Translations under genes and position numbers: made by a program | In this document: in pieces, positions 14,770 to 22,093 of the stretch | Numbering within the stretch: the first letter of the stretch is position 1 | Layout of the letters: each line of letters starts with the position of its first letter | The notes under the pieces: generated by a model | The model's input: only the letters and a program-made list of their open reading frames with translations | The model's database searches: none | Told to the model about the DNA's origin: nothing | NCBI RefSeq assembly: GCF_015057185.1 | Contig: NZ_SVEV01000033.1 | Coordinates: forward strand, 1-36,341 | Source: Pseudobutyrivibrio sp. | Lineage (GTDB): Bacteria > Bacillota > Clostridia > Lachnospirales > Lachnospiraceae | DNA length: 36,341 nucleotides | Reading direction: 5' to 3'

Positions 14770-14852
14770 AGTTTCCCTCTTGTTTCTTAGTTTTATACAT
14801 AGAGAATATCTATTATTTATTGGATTTTCAAGACTTCTGAGGGGTCCATTTT

Positions 14853-15476
14853 TTAGCTACTCATATCAAATGTTGGCATGGCATCTATGACATCTTGTAG
14901 AGGTGACCAGGTCATTGGGTCAAAATCATGTTCTGATGGTTCAATGCGGTCGTCAGTGTCATTTTGGTCATTATTGGAATTAGGGATGTTTGAGTTTTTA
15001 TGGTTGAGAGCTTCCTCGTTTGTGGCAGGCAGCTTTTGGAAGGCATCAGAATGCTGGAAGTCTTTTACGACTTCATTTAATGCATTGATAATAGCCTCCT
15101 TGTACTCGTCTTTGTCAGAGATACTGTTAAAGGTTTGAAAAATGATATCATTTACTTCTTCCTTGGACTTGGCATGTTTAAGACGTTCTTCAAGACACTG
15201 GGCCATTTTTCTAATACGGAGATACTGCATATAAAGTTCAGGGTTATGCTCCTTAAGGTAGGTTTCTTCTTTAGAGGAGAGTTTTTTACCGCTTTTGATT
15301 TTAGCTTGAATTCTAGCCTCCATTTTTTCGTCTGATTGCTTGCTTGAGTTATTGGCTTCTTCCTGGAGTTTCCTGACAGTATTAGCTAGCTGTTGGCTTA
15401 TTGATTGGTTTGGCTCTGGGGTGGAAAAAGTGTTGGTTGTGATTGAATAAGATATGTTAATCTTGATATCTTGCAT
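14853..15476 (-). CDS. Uncharacterised coiled-coil, charged protein
   Basis: 207 residues, no membrane segment, no signal peptide. The N-terminal 35 residues are polar and beta-prone (INISYSITTNTFS). Residues about 40-110 are strongly helical and charged, including KMEARIQAKIKSGKKLSSKE and NPELYMQYLRIRKMAQ. The C-terminal 60 residues are Asn/Asp/Ser rich and likely disordered. I recall similar charged helical proteins in Lachnospiraceae, without known function. GAGGT lies 7 nt before the ATG. A terminator-like hairpin sits in the leader on this strand (15492-15533). Confidence 0.65.
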   Translation of the reverse strand: MQDIKINISYSITTNTFSTPEPNQSISQQLANTVRKLQEEANNSSKQSDEKMEARIQAKIKSGKKLSSKEETYLKEHNPELYMQYLRIRKMAQCLEERLKHAKSKEEVNDIIFQTFNSISDKDEYKEAIINALNEVVKDFQHSDAFQKLPATNEEALNHKNSNIPNSNNDQNDTDDRIEPSEHDFDPMTWSPLQDVIDAMPTFDMSS

Positions 15477-15491
15477 AGCATTTACCTCACT

Positions 15492-15533
15492 AAAAAAGCA
15501 CTTTCCCTTGGATTCAATCTATTGAAAAGTGCT
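15492..15533 (-). terminator. Leader terminator/attenuator upstream of the 14853-15476 gene
   Basis: On the minus strand AGCACTTT (complement of 15526-15533) pairs with AAAGTGCT (complement of 15497-15504), contains an inner TTCAA/TTGAA hairpin and is followed by a run of Ts (complement of 15492-15497). It lies about 15 nt before the coding start and leaves little room for a downstream promoter. Alternatively it ends a small upstream transcript. Confidence 0.55.
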
Positions 15534-15706
15534 ATCCGTACAAACAATATATCGGCTTAGTGAATGTATTTTATAACAGTATGGGAGTATCTTATACTTA
15601 CAAAAAAATCACTCATCGAGAGGGAAATGGAGGTACTAATGATAACAGATATTTAAAGCTTTGGTTAAAGTTCTTTGAGGGTAAAGGATCTCAAAATTCA
15701 GAATAT

Positions 15707-15739
15707 AGTTAGCAATGCCTAACTTGTTGTGATATTATT
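15707..15739 (+). promoter_or_regulatory. Shared promoter/operator dyad, copy 2
   Basis: A perfect dyad AGTTAG-CAATGC-CTAACT (15707-15724) is followed by TGTGATATTATT (15728-15739). Spacing and 12-mer are the same as at 3139 and 24305. It stands upstream of a decayed gene segment and the ATC-hydrolase gene. Confidence 0.7.
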
Positions 15740-16003
15740 CTATTCAGGAAAGGTGGAAATAATATTGCTAGCATACAGTATAAAACATGTGGGATTAAAT
15801 ATTCCATTACCGGAAAAGCTGGTGCTCCAATCACCTGGACTTCAAGTGTCACCTAGCAAAGAGCAAAAGGATGAAATGAATTTGATTAAGTTTGTTCCAG
15901 AAGCAAAGGCTGTAAGGCTGGAATATTTTGCAGCTCTTAGATAGACGGTCATGCCAGTTTGGCTCCATTTCAGCCAGAGAGATTTATTAAAGCAATAGGT
16001 TAA
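15740..16003 (+). pseudogene. Collapsed operon remnant ending in an alpha/beta hydrolase tail
   Basis: The stretch 15944-16003 encodes GHASLAPFQPERFIKAIG and TAA. The intact hydrolase at 25577-26320 ends GHASLAPFQPERFVEAII, so this is the tail of a paralogue. The preceding 15740-15943 keeps an open frame (…NLIKFVPEAKAVRLEYFAALR) of unknown origin. Its VPEAKAVR resembles VPETKAMR in the membrane protein at 24420. Since the same promoter dyad precedes both places, this looks like a paralogous operon whose middle was deleted. Confidence 0.65.
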
Positions 16004-16029
16004 TTTGTTGTAAGGGGAGGGGCGAGGAT

Positions 16030-16671
16030 ATGATGAAGTACACTGGAAAGTACTATATGGTTTTATCGTTATTATTACGTAAGCACCTAATAAATCAATT
16101 TGGAAAAGAGGTAACCAATAAAGCTCTTAAAGGTGCAAAGCCTATCTATAAAGATATGCTCTTAAAATGTGAGGATATAGGCTACGACAATCCAATGGCA
16201 GGAAACATTTATATGTGCTTTGTTTTTCTTGCCATATGGAAAGCTGCTGATGGGGCTATAGATTATGAGGGATATAGAAAAGTAATTAAAGATTTCATGA
16301 CTACCTCTCCAGTTAGTAAGTTCATGAGTTCAGGAGATTTAAATGATCCAATAACTCTAAAAAAGGGTGATGAAAGGATGCATAAGATGCAGGAATGGGC
16401 TGATGAACATCCAGAATATAAGGATAAGACATGGGATTTCAATTTTGAAAACAAGCACAAGGATGGAATCTATTATCATTTCACTCGTTGCCCATTAAAT
16501 GATTTTGCTAGAAAGAACGGATTCTTGGAAATACTTCCTGTCTGTTGCGAGATAGATCACTATATGACGGAGGCAAAACATGGAGTTTTACATAGAGATT
16601 ATACGTTGGCTACAGGTGGCTCTATTTGCGACTACTGGATTGTACCGGATAAAATAAAGAATCCTAAGTAA
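16030..16671 (+). CDS. L-2-amino-thiazoline-4-carboxylic acid (ATC) hydrolase-family protein
   Basis: 213 residues; a long purine-rich ribosome site GGGGAGGGG is at about 16014-16022. Recognisable family features are the N-terminal YYMVLSLLLRKHLINQFG, the central WDFNFENKHKDGIYYHFTRCPLNDFARKNG and the C-terminal CEIDHYMTEAKHGVLHRDYTLATGGSICDYWIVPD. The conserved Cys/His/Asp set in CPLNDF, CCEIDHYM and CDYW is probably catalytic. The name comes from a Pseudomonas enzyme that makes cysteine derivatives from thiazolines; most relatives in gut Firmicutes are uncharacterised. It lies behind copy 2 of the promoter dyad and a hydrolase fossil. A fossil of another copy is at 3188. Confidence 0.78.
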   Translation: MMKYTGKYYMVLSLLLRKHLINQFGKEVTNKALKGAKPIYKDMLLKCEDIGYDNPMAGNIYMCFVFLAIWKAADGAIDYEGYRKVIKDFMTTSPVSKFMSSGDLNDPITLKKGDERMHKMQEWADEHPEYKDKTWDFNFENKHKDGIYYHFTRCPLNDFARKNGFLEILPVCCEIDHYMTEAKHGVLHRDYTLATGGSICDYWIVPDKIKNPK

Positions 16672-16779
16672 ATAATATTGTCCAACCCTTCTTCTTGAGA
16701 AGCGTTAAGCCATCATGAGATTATGGAACAATTATTATTCTGATAAAGTCATTGTTGGCTGCTCGTGAAAGCTGCATTT

Positions 16780-16892
16780 TGCTCGGAATTAACCGAGTTG
16801 GAAACAACCGAGTAAGTCTTCACTTTTTGCTTGAATAAGTACATAATGAAATTAACTCTGAGGAAACCGAGTCGGAAGGAGCCGACCAAATG
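16780..16892. repeat. Intergenic stretch with three AACCGAGT repeats
   Basis: AACCGAGT occurs at 16791-16798, 16806-16813 and 16865-16872. The first is the right arm of CTCGG-AATTAA-CCGAG (about 16781-16796), and the third is followed by TCGG-AAGGAG-CCGA. The 287-bp gap between the ATC-hydrolase gene and the next gene holds nothing else that I recognise. Small structured RNA or operator repeats are both possible. Confidence 0.35.
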
Positions 16893-16958
16893 AATTGTCA
16901 TCAGGTAATAATACTACAGGCATGAGCATCAACTGTTCATAAGAAAAGGTGGTAAATA

Positions 16959-17291
16959 ATGGATATAAGGAAGCAGGATTGGAAATTATTTAGAGAGAAG
17001 GTTCCGGAATGGCAAGAACTATATATTGAAAAGCTATTAAAGCAATACATAACTCTACTATCAGATAAGAGTAGTTATGCATCCAAGAGATTTTGGGAGC
17101 TTGATGAACGAATAAGGAAAGATAAGCGTACCTCTGGTGTGCAGCTACAGCTAGATAAGTCTGAGATGGAAATAGATACAGCTCATTTAATCATGGATGG
17201 AGCAATTGCGCTTGATGACTTATCAGATTTCAGCCAGGAATTCCAAGATAGTGTTAAAGGATTCATAGAAAGATTTAGTAACTGGGAATAA
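16959..17291 (+). CDS. Conserved hypothetical protein, helical, 110 aa
   Basis: 110 residues, largely helical, with Trp-rich N-terminus (MDIRKQDWKLFREKVPEWQELYIEKLLKQY) and conserved-looking FWELDERIRKDKRTSGVQLQ and LDDLSDFSQEFQDSVK stretches. Similar proteins are common in clostridia, where they are sometimes loosely named multidrug transporters, although there is no membrane helix here; that name should not be used. Function unknown. An AAAAGGTGG ribosome site precedes ATG 16959. It is a stand-alone gene facing the minus-strand XRE gene. Confidence 0.7.
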   Translation: MDIRKQDWKLFREKVPEWQELYIEKLLKQYITLLSDKSSYASKRFWELDERIRKDKRTSGVQLQLDKSEMEIDTAHLIMDGAIALDDLSDFSQEFQDSVKGFIERFSNWE

Positions 17292-17402
17292 TGCATTATA
17301 AAATCTGACAATATAAACAATACTATAGTACGTGAACTTTTGTAAAAAGATTGTTTATTAAATGAACATGATCTGATTGTCACTATAAAAATTGGGTTAG
17401 GT

Positions 17403-17466
17403 GCCATTCCCAGTGGGGGCTTCAGCCCCTGGTCTGCCATCTCCGCAGTTTAGGTGATTCGCTTAA
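17403..17466 (+). ncRNA. Conserved structured element, copy A
   Basis: Shares CCATTCCCAG, CTTC, TCTGCC, CTCC, CAG and CGCTTAA, in order, with 24087-24153. Stem 1 is GGGGC/GCCCC here but GGTCT/AGACC in the other copy; stem 2 is CTGC/GCAG here and TCTG/CAGA there. Changing bases with preserved pairing point to an RNA structure rather than a coding sequence. The class is not recognised. Confidence 0.5.
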
Positions 17467-17488
17467 TTAGTACATATTTACCTTATGA

Positions 17489-18007
17489 TTACTGTTTAAA
17501 GGTCTTCTCAATGCTCTTTAGTTTTTCTTTATTGATTTTGCCATCAGCAATCATGCTTGAGACCCAGAGCTTTAGGGATTCTACAGTCATATCTATTTGT
17601 TCAAGCTGTTTTTCGATAGCAACAAAATCCGCAATTTCATCATCAGAAATAATACCATCTGCTGTAATATCGATAAGACGTTCTTTTTGGTTATTAAGAG
17701 AGTTTAACGCAGAGAGCATGCCAAGAACTATTTCAGGCAGGGATGAAACCTTTACTTCTGGTACTGATTCCTGCCCGATGCGGCATTCATGTGTGCAGTA
17801 ATAGTTGCATAAATCTGGGCGGTTATATGCATTAGCTAAATCTACAACATCTTCTGGATATATGGAAACTTTGCCTGTTTCTAGTTTTTCAAGTCTACTT
17901 TCAGTCATACTTCCAATTAATTCGCTGGCTTGTGCTCTTGTTAATCCAGCGTCTTCGCGAGCCTTGAAATATATGCTTTTATTTTCCTTGATTGATTTTC
18001 TTCCCAT
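17489..18007 (-). CDS. XRE-family regulator with Cys cluster (divergent module 1)
   Basis: 172 residues. An N-terminal HTH (YFKAREDAGLTRAQASELIGSMTESRLEKLETGKVSI, about 13-48) is followed by a short Cys motif LCNYYCTHECRIG (C-x3-C-x3-C) near residue 66, which could bind a metal or Fe-S cluster. A helical domain then contains ITADGIISDDEIADF. The gene at 20219 has the same architecture (LCLDYCAHHCAIG and IAADGKITADEKNDF). Each is divergent from a small protein beginning MTxxERI. A regulator controlling its divergent partner is the simplest idea. A GGAGG site precedes ATG. Confidence 0.8.
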   Translation of the reverse strand: MGRKSIKENKSIYFKAREDAGLTRAQASELIGSMTESRLEKLETGKVSIYPEDVVDLANAYNRPDLCNYYCTHECRIGQESVPEVKVSSLPEIVLGMLSALNSLNNQKERLIDITADGIISDDEIADFVAIEKQLEQIDMTVESLKLWVSSMIADGKINKEKLKSIEKTFKQ

Positions 18008-18162
18008 AGTGATTTCCTCCCATTTTTTATTATTATAACTATTTTGCCAAAAAAGAAAAATAGAACATATTCATTTGCTTAAGTGATGATATATTTAGTC
18101 CTCATTCATTTATAAAATATAATCAAGAAATCACAAAAGACAGTTTCGGAGGTGAGACTGAT

Positions 18163-18321
18163 ATGACAGTTCAAGAGAGGATTAGAAGATGCAAAGTATT
18201 ATTGTTAATGGCTGAATATCCAGAATTTGCAAAAGAGATAGGGCTATCAGATGAATCAAAATATGTGGATAATCGTTCTAAATCCGTGAGTGTCCACAAG
18301 GAGCCAGACAAACAGAGTTAG
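18163..18321 (+). CDS. Small ERI-type protein (partner of divergent XRE, module 1)
   Basis: 52 residues. GGAGGTGA (18148-18155) lies 7 nt before ATG 18163. The sequence MTVQERIRRCKVLLLMAEY, then FAKEIGLSDESKYVD, matches the N-terminus of the product at 20820 (MTLTERISAIETLELMKKQ…FAKKIGLVDKTK). The short helical protein has a single Cys and no recognised domain. It starts 155 bp from the divergent XRE gene and is followed by the PspC gene after 41 nt, so it may head that operon. Confidence 0.7.
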   Translation: MTVQERIRRCKVLLLMAEYPEFAKEIGLSDESKYVDNRSKSVSVHKEPDKQS

Positions 18322-18362
18322 TATTGAAGAATATATTTAATTGGAAAGATGAGGAATTGATT

Positions 18363-18560
18363 ATGAATGGAAGAAGATTATACAAAAGCAATAACAAGAA
18401 AATCTGTGGTGTATGTGCAGGAATAGCCGAATATTTTGATATTGATCCAACTATAGTTAGATTGATATGGGCTGCTTTTACACTTGCTGGTGGAAGCGGA
18501 ATTCTTATTTATATCGTTGCAGCCATAGTAATGGATGATAATCCAAATGGATATTGTTAG
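18363..18560 (+). CDS. PspC-domain small membrane protein
   Basis: 65 residues from ATG 18363, chosen over an upstream TTG because GAGGAA lies at about 18350. The sequence contains the PspC core KKICGVCAGIAEYFDIDPTIVRLIWAAF followed by one long hydrophobic helix (LAGGSGILIYIVAAIVM). PspC proteins are membrane-associated and linked to envelope stress responses. Its partner may be the hydrophobic protein encoded 17 nt downstream. Confidence 0.85.
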   Translation: MNGRRLYKSNNKKICGVCAGIAEYFDIDPTIVRLIWAAFTLAGGSGILIYIVAAIVMDDNPNGYC

Positions 18561-18577
18561 TGTGGGAGGATTTTAAA

Positions 18578-18793
18578 ATGTCAGTTTTATTCTTTTTCTT
18601 TTTTGTTTTGATATTTGGAAAATTGATTGGGTTTGCTTTTAGTGCAACCTGGGGATTATTTAAAGTATTAATGTACGTAGTTTTCCTTCCTGTGATTTTA
18701 ATTGGGATGGTATTTTGCGGATTACTATATATTGCCTTTCCAATCTTGATTGTGGTTGGAATTGTTTCACTGATTGCAGGTTTAGCAGATTAG
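18578..18793 (+). CDS. Small hydrophobic membrane protein next to PspC
   Basis: 71 residues from ATG 18578, with GGGAGG at 18563-18568; an upstream in-frame ATG at 18554 lies inside the PspC gene. Almost the whole chain is hydrophobic, with two to three likely transmembrane helices (VLFFFFFVLIFGKLIGFAF, LMYVVFLPVILIGMVFCG, IAFPILIVVGIVSLIAGL). No family recognised. The tight spacing to the PspC gene suggests a common transcript. Confidence 0.7.
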   Translation: MSVLFFFFFVLIFGKLIGFAFSATWGLFKVLMYVVFLPVILIGMVFCGLLYIAFPILIVVGIVSLIAGLAD

Positions 18794-18833
18794 TGGAGAT
18801 TGTAAGGTAGTAAATTAAAATTGAAAATTTAAT

Positions 18834-18890
18834 AAAACAGGATTGATTGAATATGGTACAACTGGTGTTTGCTCAATCGAAGATTACAAG
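18834..18890 (+). pseudogene. Possible CarD-like fossil
   Basis: One frame reads KTGLIEYGTTGVCSIEDYKSRR, ending in a stop shortly after. YGTTGVCxIED is typical of the start of CarD/CdnL-type RNA-polymerase-binding proteins of clostridia. There is no start codon in phase and no downstream body. The match is short, so this is tentative. Confidence 0.35.
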
Positions 18891-18986
18891 AGTAGAAGAA
18901 GTTGCTAATGGAAATATTATTAGTGATTGGTTTGCAACAAAATGATGAAATTAATCACATTTCCGATAGCTGATGAGGGAATGAAA

Positions 18987-19871
18987 ATGTTAGATGCAAA
19001 AACAATTGGGAATAATATTAGATATTTTAGAGAATTAAGGGGAGAAACGCAAAAACAACTAGGGGAAGTTATCGGTCTTTCTGATAGAGCAATTGGGGCT
19101 TATGAGGCAGGAACGAGACGAAATGAAGATATTTTAAAAAGGATTGCAAAACACTACAATATAAGTTTTAGATTATTGACCACTGTAGATTATGCTAATA
19201 ATGATACACGAATAAATAAAGATAAAGTTTTGTTTTCTGAGAATACTAATCTAGATGACATTGATAATTTTTTGGACGCTACATCATACAAGGTTTTATC
19301 TCAAAAAGCTCTGATGAATCATGATATAAATATGGCACAACATCTTCTAAATAATATAAATTTCTATACAGACGATGAGGAGGAGTTTAGAGATAAATCA
19401 AATAAAATAATCGAATTATTGTATGAAAAAATGTTTGATGAAACATTTGAACTAGAAGATAGGGTTGCAATTGCGATTAATGTTTTTAATCTGATTATTG
19501 ATAATGAAACACATCGAATAGAGAGTAAAGATTATTTAAAATTTTTGAAGAAAAGTTTTGAAGCAGGAGAAGTACCAAACATAGAGGTAAAAAAACTATT
19601 AACCAAAGTTGATGAAATAGAAATTAATGACGTGTCTGAAGATTTGGTAAAGATAGTTATGACATGCATATATGTAATCAGATTGGATAATTCAAAGCTT
19701 GATTTGGCGGAATTCTATAATTGTTATCGTTATATTTATGGATTAGGCAGAATAAAAAGTGATTATGCTGAACAAGCAGATATGGGGTTAGAGTTACTCG
19801 TAGATTTAGCAAAATATAATAATAAATATGCTGCCGAATTAATAAAAATTTGGAAAGAAATATTATTTTAA
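18987..19871 (+). CDS. XRE-family regulator with large helical C-terminal domain
   Basis: 294 residues from ATG 18987 (GAGGGA 6 nt upstream; earlier in-frame Mets at 18927 and 18981 fit the ribosome site less well). The N-terminal HTH is NIRYFRELRGETQKQLGEVIGLSDRAIGAYEAGTR (about 10-44). The remaining 230 residues are acidic and helical with repeated MAQHLLNNINF-like segments, perhaps a TPR-like sensor, as in Rgg/PlcR-type regulators. Codon and base composition is more A-rich than in its neighbours, which hints at acquisition. No peptide pheromone gene was seen next to it. A weak hairpin terminator follows. Confidence 0.75.
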   Translation: MLDAKTIGNNIRYFRELRGETQKQLGEVIGLSDRAIGAYEAGTRRNEDILKRIAKHYNISFRLLTTVDYANNDTRINKDKVLFSENTNLDDIDNFLDATSYKVLSQKALMNHDINMAQHLLNNINFYTDDEEEFRDKSNKIIELLYEKMFDETFELEDRVAIAINVFNLIIDNETHRIESKDYLKFLKKSFEAGEVPNIEVKKLLTKVDEIEINDVSEDLVKIVMTCIYVIRLDNSKLDLAEFYNCYRYIYGLGRIKSDYAEQADMGLELLVDLAKYNNKYAAELIKIWKEILF

Positions 19872-19873
19872 AA

Positions 19874-19904
19874 TGGACCGCACAATATGTGCGGTTCATT
19901 CCTT
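19874..19904 (+). terminator. Hairpin terminator after XRE gene
   Basis: TGGACCGCACA pairs with TGTGCGGTTCA (19874-19884/19888-19898, one G-T pair) with a tight 3-nt loop, followed by TTCCTTTT. The interrupted T tract makes it a moderate terminator. Confidence 0.65.
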
Positions 19905-19973
19905 TTAGCGCGTGGTAAAGTATAGTTAAAGCTAGAGAACGGCTTTAAAACTTGGTAGAGGAGGAATTATTGT

Positions 19974-20222
19974 ATGAAACAAGGTTCTGTACCAGTCACT
20001 ATAGCGGCAAAAGTATATGGTAAAGATCCGGCATGGGTACGAGCGGGTATTGTAAGTGGCTGGCTTCCTATAGGTAGGGCAACAAGGGCTGGTAAGGTTG
20101 TTACATCATTGGAGGAGATGGACTCTAAATTAGGCCGAATAAACTATTACATATCACCACAGAAACTATATGAGGATACAGGATATGAATGGAATGGTGA
20201 AAAAGGCAATGTATTGGATTAG
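19974..20222 (+). CDS. Small HTH/excisionase-like DNA-binding protein
   Basis: 82 residues with a strong AGGAGG site. VTIAAKVYGKDPAWVRAGIVSGWLPIGRAT looks like a MerR/excisionase-type helix-turn-helix reading head, and the C-terminus GRINYYISPQKLYEDTGYEW is typical of small phage- or ICE-borne proteins in clostridia. No integrase or phage structural gene is in the window. Its last bases overlap the end of the convergent XRE gene by 4 bp. This may be a leftover of a mobile element. Confidence 0.6.
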   Translation: MKQGSVPVTIAAKVYGKDPAWVRAGIVSGWLPIGRATRAGKVVTSLEEMDSKLGRINYYISPQKLYEDTGYEWNGEKGNVLD

Positions 20223-20680
20223 GAATAATTTTTTTGAGCCCATAATTTAAGAGATTTGATAGCAAGTTCCATTTTTTCTAATCCATCATTAAAGGTTTTG
20301 AAATCGTTTTTCTCGTCTGCTGTTATTTTTCCATCAGCAGCAATGCTAATCATTCGATCCTTTTGATCTGTAAGAGAATTGAGGGTATCAAGCAGTTCTA
20401 ATGTTATGATAGGCAAATCTTTTGGACTGTTTAGCTCTAATTCATACATAGGGATGGTGTTCTTACCGATAGCACAGTGATGTGCACAGTAATCTAGACA
20501 GAGTTCTGGCATGTCATAAACACCAGAAAGTGAAACTATATCTGCTGGAGTAGGATCTGTGTCACCTTTTTCAATATGTTCAAGACGTTTTGTAGAAACG
20601 ACATCATTTGTAAGGTCAGCAACATCATCACGTGAGAAATGTTTTTCTTTCCTTATAGACATTAGTGTTGAGTAATCCAT
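20219..20680 (-). CDS. XRE-family regulator with Cys cluster (divergent module 2)
   Basis: 153 residues. HTH region about 5-45 (LMSIRKEKHFSRDDVADLTNDVVSTKRLEHIEKGD), then the motif LCLDYCAHHCAIG with three cysteines in C-x3-C-x3-C spacing near residue 62, then a helical domain containing TLNSLTDQKDRMISIAADGKITADEKND. The order and motifs equal those of the 17489-18007 product (ALNSLNNQKERLIDITADGIISDDEIAD). It is divergent from a small ERI-type protein gene at 20820, repeating the layout of module 1. A GGAGGTA site precedes ATG. Confidence 0.8.
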   Translation of the reverse strand: MDYSTLMSIRKEKHFSRDDVADLTNDVVSTKRLEHIEKGDTDPTPADIVSLSGVYDMPELCLDYCAHHCAIGKNTIPMYELELNSPKDLPIITLELLDTLNSLTDQKDRMISIAADGKITADEKNDFKTFNDGLEKMELAIKSLKLWAQKNYS

Positions 20681-20819
20681 TATATATACCTCCCAGATAC
20701 GTGATAGTTACATTTTACCAAAACTTGGGAAATATTGTAATTGTATTACCAATATTGAGGGTGTTGAGTCAACATGGCGGATAATACAATTAAGACATAA
20801 ACAAGGAGGAGGAAATCAT

Positions 20820-21107
20820 ATGACACTAACAGAAAGAATTAGCGCTATAGAGACGTTAGAGCTAATGAAAAAGCAAAAGGGATTTGCAAAAAAAATAGGA
20901 TTGGTTGATAAGACAAAGATGGCAATTAATGAAAGGAGAAAAGATATGTTAACAATGGAAAGCAAAAATCAAACAGAGAACTATGAAAATGAAAAGAAGG
21001 ATTTAAACATCGTGCAGATTACGATTTGCAAGGGCGCAGGATGCATAGCTTGTGATAATCCTACATATCCAGATTGCATGGATTCATGTCCACTATTTGA
21101 TGATTAA
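20820..21107 (+). CDS. ERI-type small protein with Cys-rich tail (partner of XRE, module 2)
   Basis: 95 residues with an AGGAGGAGG ribosome site. The first 35 residues (MTLTERISAIETLELMKKQ, FAKKIGLVDKTK) resemble the 52-residue product at 18163. Unlike that protein it continues with a Lys/Glu/Asn-rich spacer and a Cys-rich end: CKGAGCIACDNPTYPDC and SCPLF, five cysteines in about 25 residues, suitable for metal binding. Function unknown. It is divergent from the XRE gene 139 bp away. Confidence 0.72.
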   Translation: MTLTERISAIETLELMKKQKGFAKKIGLVDKTKMAINERRKDMLTMESKNQTENYENEKKDLNIVQITICKGAGCIACDNPTYPDCMDSCPLFDD

Positions 21108-21217
21108 ATTAGTCCGTTTCTAATCAAATTTAGTATGACCAAGAGACAAGAAGGTGTTAGTTGTATTTTGGAAAAAACCAGATTCAACATCAAAACTAAA
21201 GTATAGGAGGGGGAAAG

Positions 21218-21868
21218 ATGAATACGATAGTCTTAGACCTGGAATTTACAGATATGTACAATCCAACATACAAAAAGATTTGTAGCAATGAAATAATTCA
21301 AATTGGAGCAGTAAAGCTTGATTCTGAAAACAACATAATCGATAGATTCGATAGTTTTGTACGTCCTATGTATTCTAAGATCAACAAAAAGGTCTACAGA
21401 TTAACTGGGATTACTGATGCGATGGTTGAAAGAGCAGCTGTATTTGATGAGGTGTTTACAAGTTTTCTGGATTGGATTGGCGATGATGACTATACAATCA
21501 TTTCTTGGAGTGAAGAAGATTTGAAAGTCATAATTGGTGAGTGTAATTTAAGAGGATTCTTTGATTATCGTATGGAGGTAATGCTTCTCAATTGGGAAGA
21601 TTTACAGGCTGCTGTAGGTAATATACTTGGTATTTCTCAGCATTTATCACTAGAAAAAGTTTTAAAGGCTACCAATATGGAGTTCGAGGGAACTGCTCAT
21701 AGGGCAATTGATGATGCTGAAAATACTGCAAGAATTTATGTGTTAACTACAAATAAGGAAAAAACCAAAATGGTTTTGGGATCTTTAGTTGAACTGTTTA
21801 GCCCAAAAGAGGATTTGACATTCACAATGGGCAATTTATTTGAGGGCTTTATGTGCAAAACAGCATAG
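21218..21868 (+). CDS. DEDDh 3'-5' exonuclease (DnaQ-like)
   Basis: 216 residues. The exonuclease acidic residues fit at Asp7 and Glu9 (IVLDLEFT), Asp101 (SWSEEDLK), His161 and Asp166 (GTAHRAIDDAENT), giving the DEDDh pattern of DnaQ/RNase T-type nucleases. It also has EIIQIGAVKLD and YRLTGITDAMV, typical of the family. It lacks polymerase-binding or helicase domains. It may act on DNA or RNA. It is followed by a series of small genes with 15-40 nt gaps, so it probably belongs to the same accessory unit. GGAGGGGG precedes the ATG. Confidence 0.85.
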   Translation: MNTIVLDLEFTDMYNPTYKKICSNEIIQIGAVKLDSENNIIDRFDSFVRPMYSKINKKVYRLTGITDAMVERAAVFDEVFTSFLDWIGDDDYTIISWSEEDLKVIIGECNLRGFFDYRMEVMLLNWEDLQAAVGNILGISQHLSLEKVLKATNMEFEGTAHRAIDDAENTARIYVLTTNKEKTKMVLGSLVELFSPKEDLTFTMGNLFEGFMCKTA

Positions 21869-21886
21869 GATTATTGGAGGACGATT

Positions 21887-22072
21887 ATGTATATTGTAAA
21901 GATGTACGATGAGGAAGAAATGATAAAGGGCTATTTAACAGATGATAGCGAGTTTGGCGTAAGAAGTGAAGCGGCAGAATTTAATTCTGAGGATGAAGCT
22001 CAAGAAGCTATAGATGAATTTTTAGATGAGTACAGTGAATATAGCTATTCATACAAAATAAAGCGTATTTAA
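21887..22072 (+). CDS. Small acidic hypothetical protein (61 aa)
   Basis: 61 residues; TGGAGGACG precedes ATG 21887. Acidic, with the pattern MYIVKMYDEEEMIKGYL followed by a helix rich in Glu (SEDEAQEAIDEFLDEY) and a YSYKIKR end. No family recognised. It lies 18 nt after the exonuclease gene and 21 nt before the next small gene. Confidence 0.6.
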   Translation: MYIVKMYDEEEMIKGYLTDDSEFGVRSEAAEFNSEDEAQEAIDEFLDEYSEYSYSYKIKRI

Positions 22073-22093
22073 TAATATTATGGGAGGTGCATT

